Translations under genes and position numbers: made by a program | Shown: positions 16,872 to 24,864 of the stretch, in pieces | How positions within the stretch are numbered: the stretch's first letter is position 1 | Layout: every line of letters starts with the position of its first letter | NCBI RefSeq assembly: GCF_050176255.1 | Contig: NZ_JBFXIE010000020.1 | Source of the DNA: JBFXIE01 sp050176255 | GTDB taxonomy: Bacteria > Pseudomonadota > Gammaproteobacteria > Burkholderiales > Burkholderiaceae_C | Strand: one strand, 5' to 3' | DNA length: 51,158 nucleotides | The notes under the pieces: model-generated | Databases searched by the model: none | Told to the model about the DNA's origin: nothing | The model's input: only the letters and a program-made list of their open reading frames with translations

Positions 16872-17969
16872 TCATGGCTGCCGCGAGTGCGCGCCATCGC
16901 GACGGTGAATCCCCCATAGGTGGTATGCCGGTCGCACCAGAATCAGCACCGCGACCAGGCGCGTCACCTGCAGGGCAGTGACGACGGGTACGCCCAGCTG
17001 CAGCGCCTTGGCGGTGATGGACATCTCCGTCATACCGCCAGGTGCCGTGCCCAAAATGGCAGTGGCCGGATGCAGCCCTGTGACCCATGCCAGAAACGCG
17101 GCAAAAGCAGCGCAGGCAGCGATCAAGCCCAAGGTGCCAAGCGCAACGTGCGCAAGCCAGCGTGGTGCGGTGTGCAGAAATTGCGGACTGAAGCGCACCC
17201 CCAGGCTGACGCCGATGACCAGCTGGGCAGTGTTGGACAGCAGCGTAGGCACGGTCGCAGGGGCCGTTTCGCTGGCGGCCAGTCCGATAGCCACCAGCAA
17301 CGGACCGAGGAACCAGGGGTTGGGCAGGCGAAGCAGCTTCAGGGTCAGGCCGCCTGCCACCGTGAACAGCGCCAGCCATGCTCCGCCAGCCACCGTGAAG
17401 GACATCGCGCTGGCCTGTGGGGCAACATCCACCGCCTCCAGGCTCCACCAGGACTTCGCCAGCAGCATGCCAAACGGCATGACCAGCACCACGATCAACA
17501 TGCGCAGGCTGTGTGAGGCGGCCACGAGGTCGGTACGCGCGCCCTCCTTCTCGGCGAGCAGCGTCATCTCGGATGCCGCGCCGATGGCGCCCGCGAAGTA
17601 GGCCGAGGGTCGCAGCGACTCATCGGGCACGCCGCGCAACCGGCCTGCGCAGGAGCGGTACAGCCAGTCTGCATACACCATGCCAAGCGCCAGCGACCAG
17701 GCAACCGCCGCCAGCACCGCCCACCACAGATTGACCAGCTGGGTCACGATGGCGGGCGTGAAATACAAGCCCAGCGACGCTCCCATCACCCATTGACCAC
17801 CGTTGCGCAACCGCAGGCTGCTGCAGGTCGGCAGGCCAGCCAGCGTGGCCAGCGCCGTCGCGAGCAGCGGGCCGAGCATCCATGGCACAGGCATGTGCAT
17901 GCGGCGGCAAATTTCGGCGGCCGCCCACGCCAGCAGCAGTGTGAGAAGTTTGGCTTTGGCGCTGTGCAT
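16872..17969 (-). CDS. AbrB-family integral membrane protein (ammonia-monooxygenase/AbrB type)
   Basis: The 365-residue protein is mostly hydrophobic with about ten predicted membrane segments arranged as two similar halves: VPWMLGPLLATALATLAGL in the first and NPWFLGPLLVAIGLAAS in the second, each followed by GxxxGxxF-type segments (VMGASLGLYFTP and VIGVSLGVRFSP), and PGGMTEMSITAKALQ near the end. This duplicated pattern is that of the AbrB family, whose members are suspected transporters or regulators. It is the only obvious integral membrane protein of the operon and so the only candidate permease near three orphan receptors. It starts seven bases after the MmgE/PrpD stop. Confidence 0.85.
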   Translation of the reverse strand: MHSAKAKLLTLLLAWAAAEICRRMHMPVPWMLGPLLATALATLAGLPTCSSLRLRNGGQWVMGASLGLYFTPAIVTQLVNLWWAVLAAVAWSLALGMVYADWLYRSCAGRLRGVPDESLRPSAYFAGAIGAASEMTLLAEKEGARTDLVAASHSLRMLIVVLVMPFGMLLAKSWWSLEAVDVAPQASAMSFTVAGGAWLALFTVAGGLTLKLLRLPNPWFLGPLLVAIGLAASETAPATVPTLLSNTAQLVIGVSLGVRFSPQFLHTAPRWLAHVALGTLGLIAACAAFAAFLAWVTGLHPATAILGTAPGGMTEMSITAKALQLGVPVVTALQVTRLVAVLILVRPAYHLWGIHRRDGAHSRQP

Positions 17970-17975
17970 CGGCCG

Positions 17976-19331
17976 TCACAGGTCCAGCAGGTTCACGCGC
18001 GCGTCCAGCGCCCAAAGACCGTCCAGCAAGCTGCGCGCGCGCACGTCGCCCACCACCGGCGCGGCCAGTTCCATGAACTTGCCGGAAAGTTCTTCGTCCG
18101 TCAGCGGTTGCTCAGGGTCGCCTTTGCGCGTAGGTTGCAGGTATTCGCCCTGCCGACCGTCCGTGGCAATCAAGCGCAGGCGCGCGGCCCGTTGGCCTGG
18201 AAAACGGGCGTCCAGTGCCGGATCGACGCTGAGCCGGATGCGCGTCATCAGGGCGCGGATGTCCGCATTGGCCAGCCGCTCGGGCGTGAAGGCCGACAGG
18301 CGCACGCTGCCGTGGATCAGGGCCGTTGCCACCACAAAAGGGATGGAGAAACGTGCCTCGGCAGCGGTGCGGGGATTGAAGTTGCCCGCCACTGCCAGCG
18401 CCGGGCCGTAGGTGGCCACCTCGATGGCATCCAGCTCTTGCCAGCGCACGCCCATGCGCGTTTGCAACGCTAGCGCACCGTCGATGGGTGCAAAGGTATG
18501 GCCGCAGCAGGCGTGGTTTTTGAAAGTCATGCGGGTGATGTGGAAGTCCTGCCCCAGCGTGGCGGTGGCCAGTTTCCAGTCGGGCCCGTCGCCCATGGCG
18601 CGGCCCATGCCGGCGTCGCCGTCGAGCACATCCAGCGAGCCGGTCACGCCGCGCTCGGCGGCCAGGGCGGCCAGCACCCCTGCTTCGGCGGCATGGCCCG
18701 CGTGCAGCGGCTTGGACATGGAATCCATGCGAAACGCCTGCTGTAACCCCGCTGCAAAGGTGGCGCCCGTGCACAGCGCGTGCGCGTGGCGCTCGGCGTC
18801 CAGCCCCAGCAGCGTGGCGGCGGCCGATGCCGCGCCAAAGGTGCCCACCGTGCCCGTGTTGTGCCAGTAGCGGTAGTGCGTGCGCCCCAGCGCGGCGCCG
18901 ATGCGCGTCGAGACTTCGTAGCCCGCCACCACAGCGCGGATCAATTGCAGCCCGGTGGCCTGGCGCGCCTGGGCCAGCGCCAGCGCAGCGGCAATCGTGG
19001 GTGCGCCGGGGTGGTAGATGGCCTCGCGGTAAATGTCGTCCACCTCTACGGTGTGGGCGGCGGTGCCGTTGATGAGCGCCGCCGTGCGCACGGTGGCAGC
19101 GCGGCCCAGGGCCAGCCGGGCGTCGCCCCGATCCAGGTCTTCGGCCAGCGCCTGCTCCAGCAATGTGGGGGGCGACTCAATAGCGCCGGGCAGCAGCGCC
19201 GCATACCAATCCACGATGGTGCGCTTGGCATGGTGGATGACTTCTGGCGCGAGGGGGGACTGGTTCAGGGACGAGGCGAATTCGGCAAAGCGTTGGGCAG
19301 CGGTCATGGGGTGCAGCAAAGGTGTTGGCAT
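17976..19331 (-). CDS. MmgE/PrpD-family protein
   Basis: This family includes 2-methylcitrate dehydratase and cis-aconitate decarboxylase, enzymes that act on tricarboxylic acids. The frame has several starts; ATG 19331 gives 451 residues, the usual size, while a TTG at 19415 or ATG at 19307 are alternatives with no better ribosome site. Family landmarks are RTIVDWYAALLPG, INGTAAHTVEVDDIY, HPGAPTIAAALALAQ, GYEVSTRIGAALG, and HAGHAAEAGVLAALAAERG, with FKNHACCGHTFAPIDGAL later. The last of these carries the Cys/His residues seen in many members. It is the first gene of the ten-gene operon and diverges from the acyl-CoA dehydrogenase gene. Its substrate is unknown; dehydration of a hydroxy acid would fit. 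Confidence 0.87.
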   Translation of the reverse strand: MPTPLLHPMTAAQRFAEFASSLNQSPLAPEVIHHAKRTIVDWYAALLPGAIESPPTLLEQALAEDLDRGDARLALGRAATVRTAALINGTAAHTVEVDDIYREAIYHPGAPTIAAALALAQARQATGLQLIRAVVAGYEVSTRIGAALGRTHYRYWHNTGTVGTFGAASAAATLLGLDAERHAHALCTGATFAAGLQQAFRMDSMSKPLHAGHAAEAGVLAALAAERGVTGSLDVLDGDAGMGRAMGDGPDWKLATATLGQDFHITRMTFKNHACCGHTFAPIDGALALQTRMGVRWQELDAIEVATYGPALAVAGNFNPRTAAEARFSIPFVVATALIHGSVRLSAFTPERLANADIRALMTRIRLSVDPALDARFPGQRAARLRLIATDGRQGEYLQPTRKGDPEQPLTDEELSGKFMELAAPVVGDVRARSLLDGLWALDARVNLLDL

Positions 19332-19485
19332 GGGGGCGATGGTCGTGCCTGTCAGCGCGGTTGTGAACTTCGCAGAAGTGGTGGTGGTATGAGTATTTGT
19401 AGGGGCTCCTGACAAAACACGAAGTTCTCAAAACCGGGGAGCGTCGGCACCATGCAGACCACTTTCATCCCATACAGGAACGCAC
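19332..19485. promoter_or_regulatory. Divergent control region of the catabolic cluster
   Basis: This 154-base gap separates the two divergent arms of the cluster. GAACTTCG (19365-19372) and CGAAGTTC (19420-19427) are a perfect 8-base inverted repeat 47 bases apart. The first copy overlaps a local dyad ACTTC-GCA-GAAGT (19367-19379), and the second contains GAAGTTC. Two related sites at this spacing suggest a regulator, perhaps the LysR protein at 8254, contacting both promoters. No clear -35/-10 boxes were assigned. Confidence 0.45.
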
Positions 19486-20640
19486 ATGGATTTCAAACTC
19501 AGCGAAGAGCACCAGGCATTTGCCGATTCGGTGGCCCGTTTTGCCCAGGACAAGCTCAAGGACGGCGCACTGGCGCGCGCGCACTCACCCCATTACCCCT
19601 GGGAAACGGCTGCACTGCTGGCCGAACAGGGTCTTTTGGGCATTGCCTTTCCCGAGGCTGATGGCGGCCAGGGTGGCACATTGATGCACGCGGTGCTGGC
19701 CATCGAGCAGATTGCGCTGGCCTGCCCCAAGAGCGCAGACATCGTGCAGGCGGGCAACTTTGGCCCCATCCGCACCTTTGTCGAGTACGCCACGCCCGAG
19801 CAAAAGCAGCGCTTTCTGCCCGACCTGCTGGCGGGCCGCAAATTGATCTCGCTGGGGATGAGCGAGCCCGATGCGGGCTCTGCCGTCACGGAGTTGAAAA
19901 CCAGCGCCCGCCAAGACGGTGACCACTACGTCATCAACGGCAGCAAGGTGTTCTCCACCCACAGCCCGGAGGCGGAGCTGTTCCTGATCTACGTGCGCTT
20001 TGGCCCTGGCGTGGGCGGCATCGGATCGGTGCTGGTCGAGCGCGGCACCCCCGGGTTCCAGGTGGGCACGCCTTCCAACTTCATGAACGGCGAGCAATGG
20101 TCCCAACTCTATTTCGATGAGTGCCGCATCCCGGCCGCCAATGTGCTGCTGGGTCCTGGCGGCTTCAAGAAGCAAATTTCCGGCTTCAACGTGGAGCGCC
20201 TGGGCAACTCCTCGCGCGCATTGGCTCTGGGCCGCTATGCCTTCAACGCGGCGCGTGAGCATGCCCTGACGCGCAAGCAGTTCGGGCGCGAGCTGTGCGA
20301 GTTCCAGGGCCTGCAGTGGAAGTTTGCCGACATGGCCATGAAGCTGGAACAGGCGCAATTGATGCTGTACCGCGCGGCCATGGAGGGCGAGCATGGCCTG
20401 CCCAGCGCCCAAAGCACGGCCATGGCCAAGCTGGCTTGCAACATGGCCGGCTGGGAGGTATCCAACGACGCGCTGCAGGTGATGGGCGGCATGGGCTTCA
20501 GCCAGGAGTCGCTGGTGGAGTACTGCGTGCGCCGCACGCGCGGCTGGATGATCGCCGGGGGCTCTATCGAAATCCTGAAGAACCGCATCGCCGAAGGCGT
20601 GTTTGGCCGCACGTTCTCGCAGCGTCCCAGCAAAGACTGA
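19486..20640 (+). CDS. Acyl-CoA dehydrogenase family protein
   Basis: The 384-residue flavoprotein removes two hydrogens across the alpha-beta bond of an acyl-CoA. It begins MDFKLSEEHQAFADSVARFA and shows the FAD-binding segments LGMSEPDAGSAVTELKT and KVFSTHSPEAELF, then helix G text FNVERLGNSSRALALGRYAF and ARKQ-type region ALTRKQFGRELCEFQGLQWKFADMAM (two adjoining parts). The C-terminal position that carries the catalytic Glu in many members (YEGT) reads IAGGS here, so the base may instead be the Glu of NVERL, as in isovaleryl-CoA-type enzymes. An AGGA site precedes the ATG. It heads the plus-strand arm of the catabolic cluster. Confidence 0.88.
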   Translation: MDFKLSEEHQAFADSVARFAQDKLKDGALARAHSPHYPWETAALLAEQGLLGIAFPEADGGQGGTLMHAVLAIEQIALACPKSADIVQAGNFGPIRTFVEYATPEQKQRFLPDLLAGRKLISLGMSEPDAGSAVTELKTSARQDGDHYVINGSKVFSTHSPEAELFLIYVRFGPGVGGIGSVLVERGTPGFQVGTPSNFMNGEQWSQLYFDECRIPAANVLLGPGGFKKQISGFNVERLGNSSRALALGRYAFNAAREHALTRKQFGRELCEFQGLQWKFADMAMKLEQAQLMLYRAAMEGEHGLPSAQSTAMAKLACNMAGWEVSNDALQVMGGMGFSQESLVEYCVRRTRGWMIAGGSIEILKNRIAEGVFGRTFSQRPSKD

Positions 20641-20664
20641 AAACTACAAATCAAGGAGACAAAT

Positions 20665-21639
20665 ATGAATCGTCGCAACTTTTCGGTGGCCGCCTGCGCT
20701 GCGCTGACTATGGGTATGGCCAGTGGCGCCATGGCCGATGCCGCCTACCCTTCTAAGCCGGTACGTGTCATCGTGGGCTATTCCGCGGGTGGGCCTACCG
20801 ATCTGGTTGCGCGCATGATCGCAGCGCATCTACAGACACGGCTAGGTCAGCCGTTTGTTGTGGACAACCGCCCCGGCGCAGGCTCAAACATCGCATCCGA
20901 AGCTGTGGCCGCTGCCCCTGCCGACGGCTACACCTTGCTGGTGGCGGCGGCACCGCTCACGATGAACAGCTATGTCTATAAGAAGCTGAAGTTCGATGCC
21001 GTCAAGAGCTTTACGCCCATTTCCAAGCTGTCCTCCTCGCCCGGCGTGCTGGCAGTGCGACCCGATCTCAATGTGGGCAATGTCCAGGATCTCATCGCCC
21101 TGGCGAAAAAGGAACCCGGAAAGCTCACTTACGGCACCACCGGCCTGGGTGGGTCGCAACACATGGCGACTGAATTGCTCCAACGCCTGGCGGGCGTGCA
21201 GCTCACGCACATTCCCTACAAAGGGGCCAGCAATGTGATGACGGATTTGATTGCCGGGCATGTGGATCTGGCTTTTGTGTCCGCCAGCGGTGCCATGCCG
21301 CACCTGCAGGCGGGCAAGGTCAAGTCCCTGGCGGTGGCTGGACCGCTGCGTCTGTCGGGACTGCCCGACGTGCCCACCTTCACGCAGGCCGGCTTTCCGG
21401 CCATGGTCTCAGATTCCTGGAACGGCCTGCTGGCCCCAGCGGGCACGCCCCCCGCCATCATCAAGAAACTACATGCAGCGGCCGTGGAGGCCCTGCAGAC
21501 TCCTGAAATCAAGGTCAAGCTTGAGTCCCTGGGCGCTGTCGTGATCGGCAACAGCCCGGAGGAGTTTCGCAACGACATCCAGCGCGAGGTTGCGCAGTGG
21601 GGCGAGCAGTTCAAAACCATCAAGATCGACGCGCAATGA
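20665..21639 (+). CDS. Bug/TctC-family periplasmic solute receptor (second copy)
   Basis: The 324-residue protein has an N-terminal signal with twin Arg near the start (MNRRNFSVAACAALTMGMAS ending AMA) and the Bug landmarks YPSKPVRVIVGYSAGGPTDL, VVDNRPGAGSNIASEAVA and IPYKGASNVMTDLIAGHVDL. A strong AAGGAGA site lies ahead of ATG 20665. It overlaps the synthetase gene by four bases (ATGA), which ties ligand capture to CoA activation. It is diverged from the Bug gene at 11580, so it may bind a different or larger range of acids. TctA/TctB genes are absent nearby. Confidence 0.88.
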   Translation: MNRRNFSVAACAALTMGMASGAMADAAYPSKPVRVIVGYSAGGPTDLVARMIAAHLQTRLGQPFVVDNRPGAGSNIASEAVAAAPADGYTLLVAAAPLTMNSYVYKKLKFDAVKSFTPISKLSSSPGVLAVRPDLNVGNVQDLIALAKKEPGKLTYGTTGLGGSQHMATELLQRLAGVQLTHIPYKGASNVMTDLIAGHVDLAFVSASGAMPHLQAGKVKSLAVAGPLRLSGLPDVPTFTQAGFPAMVSDSWNGLLAPAGTPPAIIKKLHAAAVEALQTPEIKVKLESLGAVVIGNSPEEFRNDIQREVAQWGEQFKTIKIDAQ

Positions 21640-23711
21640 CACTACACAAAGATTCCACAGCAGCACTGGCACAGGCGCTGCTCCATCCGGCCAGCATCGC
21701 CCTTTATGGCGCGTCTGACGACGTCAGCAAAATGGGAGGCAGGCCTGTGCAGTTCCTGAAGCGTTCGGGCTTCTCCGGTCGCATCTATCCCATCAATCCC
21801 AAGCGTTCGGAAATCCAGGGCCTCAAGGCTTGGCCCAGCCTGCAAAGCCTGCCCGAGGTGCCTGACCAGGTTTTTGTACTCACGCCCACAGATACCGTGA
21901 TTCCTGCTGTGCGCGAATGCGCGGCCCTCGGCGTGAAGGTGGTCACCATCTTGGCAAGCGGCTTTTCCGAATCCGGCACTGAGGGCGTGCAGCGTGAGGA
22001 AGAACTGCGCCAGATCGCCCGCGAGACGGGCATTCGCATCCTCGGCCCGAGCAGCCTGGGCGTGGTCAACCCGCGCACAGGCCTGGTGCTCACGGCCAAC
22101 GCAGCCTTTGCCGAACCGGATATCCCACCCGGCAAGGTGTTCGTCGCATCGCACAGCGGCAGCATGATCGGTGCGCTGGTGTCACGCGGTAAAGCGCGGG
22201 GCGTGGGGTTTGCCGGTCTGGTGTCGGTAGGCAGCGAGGTGGACTTGAACGTAGGCGACATCTGCGCCGCCACGCTGGACGACCCGGCCATCGAGGGCTA
22301 CCTGCTGTTTCTGGAGAGCCTGCGCCACGGCCCAGAATTGCGCGCCTTCGCGCGCGCTGCGCACCTGGCGGGCAAGCCAGTAATCGCCTACAAGCTCGGG
22401 CGCAGCGCTGCTGCTGCCGAGATGGCCACCACCCACACTGGCGCCATTGCGGGCGAAGACGACATCGCCGACGCCTTCTTCAAAGACCTGGGTATTGCCC
22501 GCGTGGGGGTGCTGGACGCGCTGCTGGAAACCTTCCCGCTGGCGCGGCGAATTCCGCTGGAGAGCGCACCCAAGCGCGTGGGCGTGGTCACCACCACCGG
22601 CGGCGGTGCAGCCATGGCAGTGGATCAGCTGGGCATCCGGGGCGTGGTGGTGGAGCCGCCCTCAGCCGCGACACTCAAGCGCCTGGAGCAGGCTGGCCTG
22701 CCCTGCACACCGGGCCGCGTGCTCGATATGACGCTGGCGGGCACCAAGTACGAAACCATGAAGGGCACGCTGGACATTTTGCTCACCGCGCCTGAATTTG
22801 ATCTGGTGCTGGCCGTGGTGGGCTCGTCGGCGCGCTTTCAGCCGCAGCTGGCGGTCAAGCCCATCGTGGAATGCGCCGGGCAGCCCAAGCCGCTGGCCGC
22901 CATGCTGGTACCCGACGCACCCGAGGCGCTGGCCGCGCTCACCGCAGCGGGCGTACCGTGCTTTCGCTCGCCCGAGGCCTGTGGCGACGCTATTGCCGCC
23001 GTGCTGGCGCGTCGCCAGCCGGGCCAAGAGCCGCAGTTGCCCGCCCCAGGTGCAGCGCGCACCCTGAGCGAGGCCGACGCCTACGGCATCCTCGACGCCC
23101 TGGGCGTGCCGCACGCGCCCGCCGTGCTGCGCCGCTTTGGCAGCGAAGCCGCACCGCTGCCCTTTGCCTACCCCGTGGTGGCCAAGGTGTGCTCGGCGGA
23201 CATCCCGCACAAAACCGAGGTCGGCGGCGTGCTGCTGAACATTGCCAGCGATGCGGAGCTGGCCGCTGCCATGGCCACGCTGCGGCGCAACCTGGACGAG
23301 AAAGCCCCACAAGCTGCCTGCGACGAAGTGCTGGTGCAGCCCATGCAAAAAGGCTTGGGTGAGGTGCTGGTGGGCTACCGCGTGGACGCGGACGCTGGCC
23401 CCATCATCATGCTGGCCGCAGGCGGCATCTGGGCCGAGGTGGCCAAAGACCGCAGCATCCGCCTGGCGCCGGTGACGGTGGAAACGGCGCGCGAGATGAT
23501 CGCCGAGGTCAATGCCCTGAAACCGCTGACCGGCCTGCGTGGCAAGGCGCGGGGCGATCTGGAATCTCTGGCGCATACCGTGAGCGCGCTGTCGCAACTG
23601 GCCTTGAAACCGGAAATGCGTGTTGCGGAAGCTGAAGTCAATCCGCTCCTGATACTGCCCGAGGGGCAAGGGGTGACTGCCGTGGATGCGTTGGTATTTC
23701 AGCATGTTTGA
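21636..23711 (+). CDS. ADP-forming acyl-CoA synthetase (acetate-CoA ligase family)
   Basis: This family makes acyl-CoA from an acid, CoA and ATP, passing phosphate through histidines. The 691-residue protein, from ATG 21636, fuses all parts: CoA-binding Rossmann domain (SIALYGASDDVSKMGG), ligase domains with ILGPSSLGVVNP and VASHSGSMIGALV, the segment TTHTGAIAGEDDIADAFF around the phospho-acceptor loop, and a C-terminal ATP-grasp domain (SEADAYGILDALGVP, then ADIPHKTEVGGVLLN with its His). The start overlaps the Bug stop. With the acyl-CoA dehydrogenase it probably activates the imported acid. The specificity is not readable. Confidence 0.9.
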   Translation: MTLHKDSTAALAQALLHPASIALYGASDDVSKMGGRPVQFLKRSGFSGRIYPINPKRSEIQGLKAWPSLQSLPEVPDQVFVLTPTDTVIPAVRECAALGVKVVTILASGFSESGTEGVQREEELRQIARETGIRILGPSSLGVVNPRTGLVLTANAAFAEPDIPPGKVFVASHSGSMIGALVSRGKARGVGFAGLVSVGSEVDLNVGDICAATLDDPAIEGYLLFLESLRHGPELRAFARAAHLAGKPVIAYKLGRSAAAAEMATTHTGAIAGEDDIADAFFKDLGIARVGVLDALLETFPLARRIPLESAPKRVGVVTTTGGGAAMAVDQLGIRGVVVEPPSAATLKRLEQAGLPCTPGRVLDMTLAGTKYETMKGTLDILLTAPEFDLVLAVVGSSARFQPQLAVKPIVECAGQPKPLAAMLVPDAPEALAALTAAGVPCFRSPEACGDAIAAVLARRQPGQEPQLPAPGAARTLSEADAYGILDALGVPHAPAVLRRFGSEAAPLPFAYPVVAKVCSADIPHKTEVGGVLLNIASDAELAAAMATLRRNLDEKAPQAACDEVLVQPMQKGLGEVLVGYRVDADAGPIIMLAAGGIWAEVAKDRSIRLAPVTVETAREMIAEVNALKPLTGLRGKARGDLESLAHTVSALSQLALKPEMRVAEAEVNPLLILPEGQGVTAVDALVFQHV

Positions 23712-23725
23712 AAGCTGCTAGCTGC

Positions 23726-23749
23726 ACGTGGGTGCAATTGCACTCACGT
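23726..23749. repeat. 24-base near-perfect dyad after the synthetase gene
   Basis: The centre TGCAATTGCA (23733-23742) is flanked by ACGTG (23726-23730) and CACGT (23745-23749), with G-C and G-T between them, so 11 of 12 base pairs match. It lies 15 bases after the stop at 23711. No T run follows, so a protein-binding site is at least as likely as a terminator. Positions 23710-23721 (AAAGCTGCTAGC) recall the core of the dispersed repeat. Confidence 0.5.
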
Positions 23750-23787
23750 CCAGGGACAGCGGTCGCTGGAAACCTTCCTCCTGCTGG

Positions 23788-23985
23788 AGCATGCTGCTGA
23801 CCAGGTTGTGCTCGCGCAGCAATGTCTGCCGCTCATGGCCTGTGAACTGACTCCCCTGATCGGAATGCGCCGTGAGGGCCCGCTTGGGCTGGCGACGCCA
23901 CTAGGCCATCAACCGCGCATCAAAAGTGAGGCCGGTGTCGATCCGGCTCCCCATCGACCAGCCCACTGACGCGATGACAGACGGT
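23788..23985 (-). pseudogene. IS3-family transposase fragment, decayed
   Basis: The minus strand encodes SVGWSMGSRIDTGLTFDARL, then MA, a TAG at 23901-23903, and on in the same frame WRRQPKRALTAHSDQGSQFT followed by HERQTLLREHNLVSSM. HSDQGSQFT and HNLVSSM are hallmarks of the IS3 OrfB integrase core between the second and third catalytic acids. Neither the start nor the end of the gene is present, and a stop lies inside, so this is a dead remnant. Its sequence differs from the IS3 end at position 1-129, so it stems from another element. Confidence 0.8.
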
Positions 23986-24060
23986 AGTTTTACCGCGCAA
24001 ACAAGGTTGCGTGATTGGCCCCTTGCCCGATGACACGCATCGCAGTGCTCACCACCCCGA

Positions 24061-24834
24061 CTACCCACGCCCCGCTGCGCTGGCATGCAGACAGATGGCG
24101 GCGGCTGCGCCAACATTGAGGGACTCTTCCCCGCCGGGCTGGGCGATACGGATATGGCGACTGGCGCGTTGCTGCAGTGCAGCCGATACGCCCTGCCCTT
24201 CGTGCCCCATGATCCAGCCGCAGGGCCAGGGCAGCGCTGCGCGGTGCAGGTAGTCGCCCTCGTGCGAACTGGTGGCAAGCAAGGGTATGCGAAGACCGTC
24301 GATGTCCTGCACGTCCAGGCCCTCCACCAGCCGCAGCGCAAAATGCGCACCCATGCCGGCGCGCAGCACCTTGGGCGCCCACAGGGCTGCCGTGCCCTTG
24401 ACAGCAGCGATCTGCGTGAAGCCGAAGGCCGAGGCGCTGCGCAAAATGGAGCCCACGTTGCCCGCATCCTGCAAGCGGTCAAGCACCACGGTGGGAGCGT
24501 GCAGGTCCAACCCGCATGCGGCCGGCATATCCAACACGAAGCCCATGTGCGCGGGCGACTCCAGGGCGCTGATGTCGGCCCAGAGCGTGTCAGCGATTAC
24601 TACGTTTTTTGTAGCTGCCTGCGCATATTCCGCGGGCGCTACAGGCCAAAAAGACTCAGAAAAAACAGCAATGGCGGGGCTTTGGCCCCGCGCAAGAGCC
24701 GCGCTGCACAGGTGGTCGCCCTCCAGCCAGACGCGGGCCTGCTTGCGGTAGGCCGTGCTGTCTTGCGCCAGGCGGCGCAGGTCTTTGAGCAGCGCGTTGT
24801 CGCGCGAATGGATGACAGTCGGGGGGGTACGCAT
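24061..24834 (-). CDS. TrmH/SpoU-family RNA 2'-O-methyltransferase
   Basis: SpoU-type enzymes methylate ribose 2'-OH in rRNA or tRNA and fold with a knot. All three motifs are present in the 257-residue protein: motif 1 DAGNVGSILRSA, motif 2 WIMGHEGQGVS and motif 3 ESLNVGAAAAICLH. The N-terminal part (SRDNALLKDLRRLAQDSTAYR) is the substrate-binding domain found in RlmB/TsnR-like members. It ends the housekeeping block, 30 bases after rnhB. A copy of the dispersed repeat forms about residues 61-78 (SFWPVAPAEYAQAATKNV), in the linker between the two domains. The target nucleotide is unknown. Confidence 0.87.
   Translation of the reverse strand: MRTPPTVIHSRDNALLKDLRRLAQDSTAYRKQARVWLEGDHLCSAALARGQSPAIAVFSESFWPVAPAEYAQAATKNVVIADTLWADISALESPAHMGFVLDMPAACGLDLHAPTVVLDRLQDAGNVGSILRSASAFGFTQIAAVKGTAALWAPKVLRAGMGAHFALRLVEGLDVQDIDGLRIPLLATSSHEGDYLHRAALPWPCGWIMGHEGQGVSAALQQRASRHIRIAQPGGEESLNVGAAAAICLHASAAGRG
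24600..24653 (+). repeat. Copy of dispersed repeat inside the trmH-family gene
   Basis: Plus-strand text begins CTACGTTTTTTGTAGCTGCC, continues TGCGCATATTCCGCGGGCG and ends CTACAGGCCAAAAAG. It lines up over its full length with the copy at 25945-26000. It lies antisense within an intact reading frame. Confidence 0.6.
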
Positions 24835-24864
24835 GAAGGCGAAAAAAACAGGGGCAGGCGCAGT

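Noticed and set aside
19332..19415. N-terminal extension of the MmgE/PrpD protein from TTG 19415
   Set aside because: The extra residues are Thr-rich with no family likeness, and would cover the divergent promoter region and its inverted repeat.
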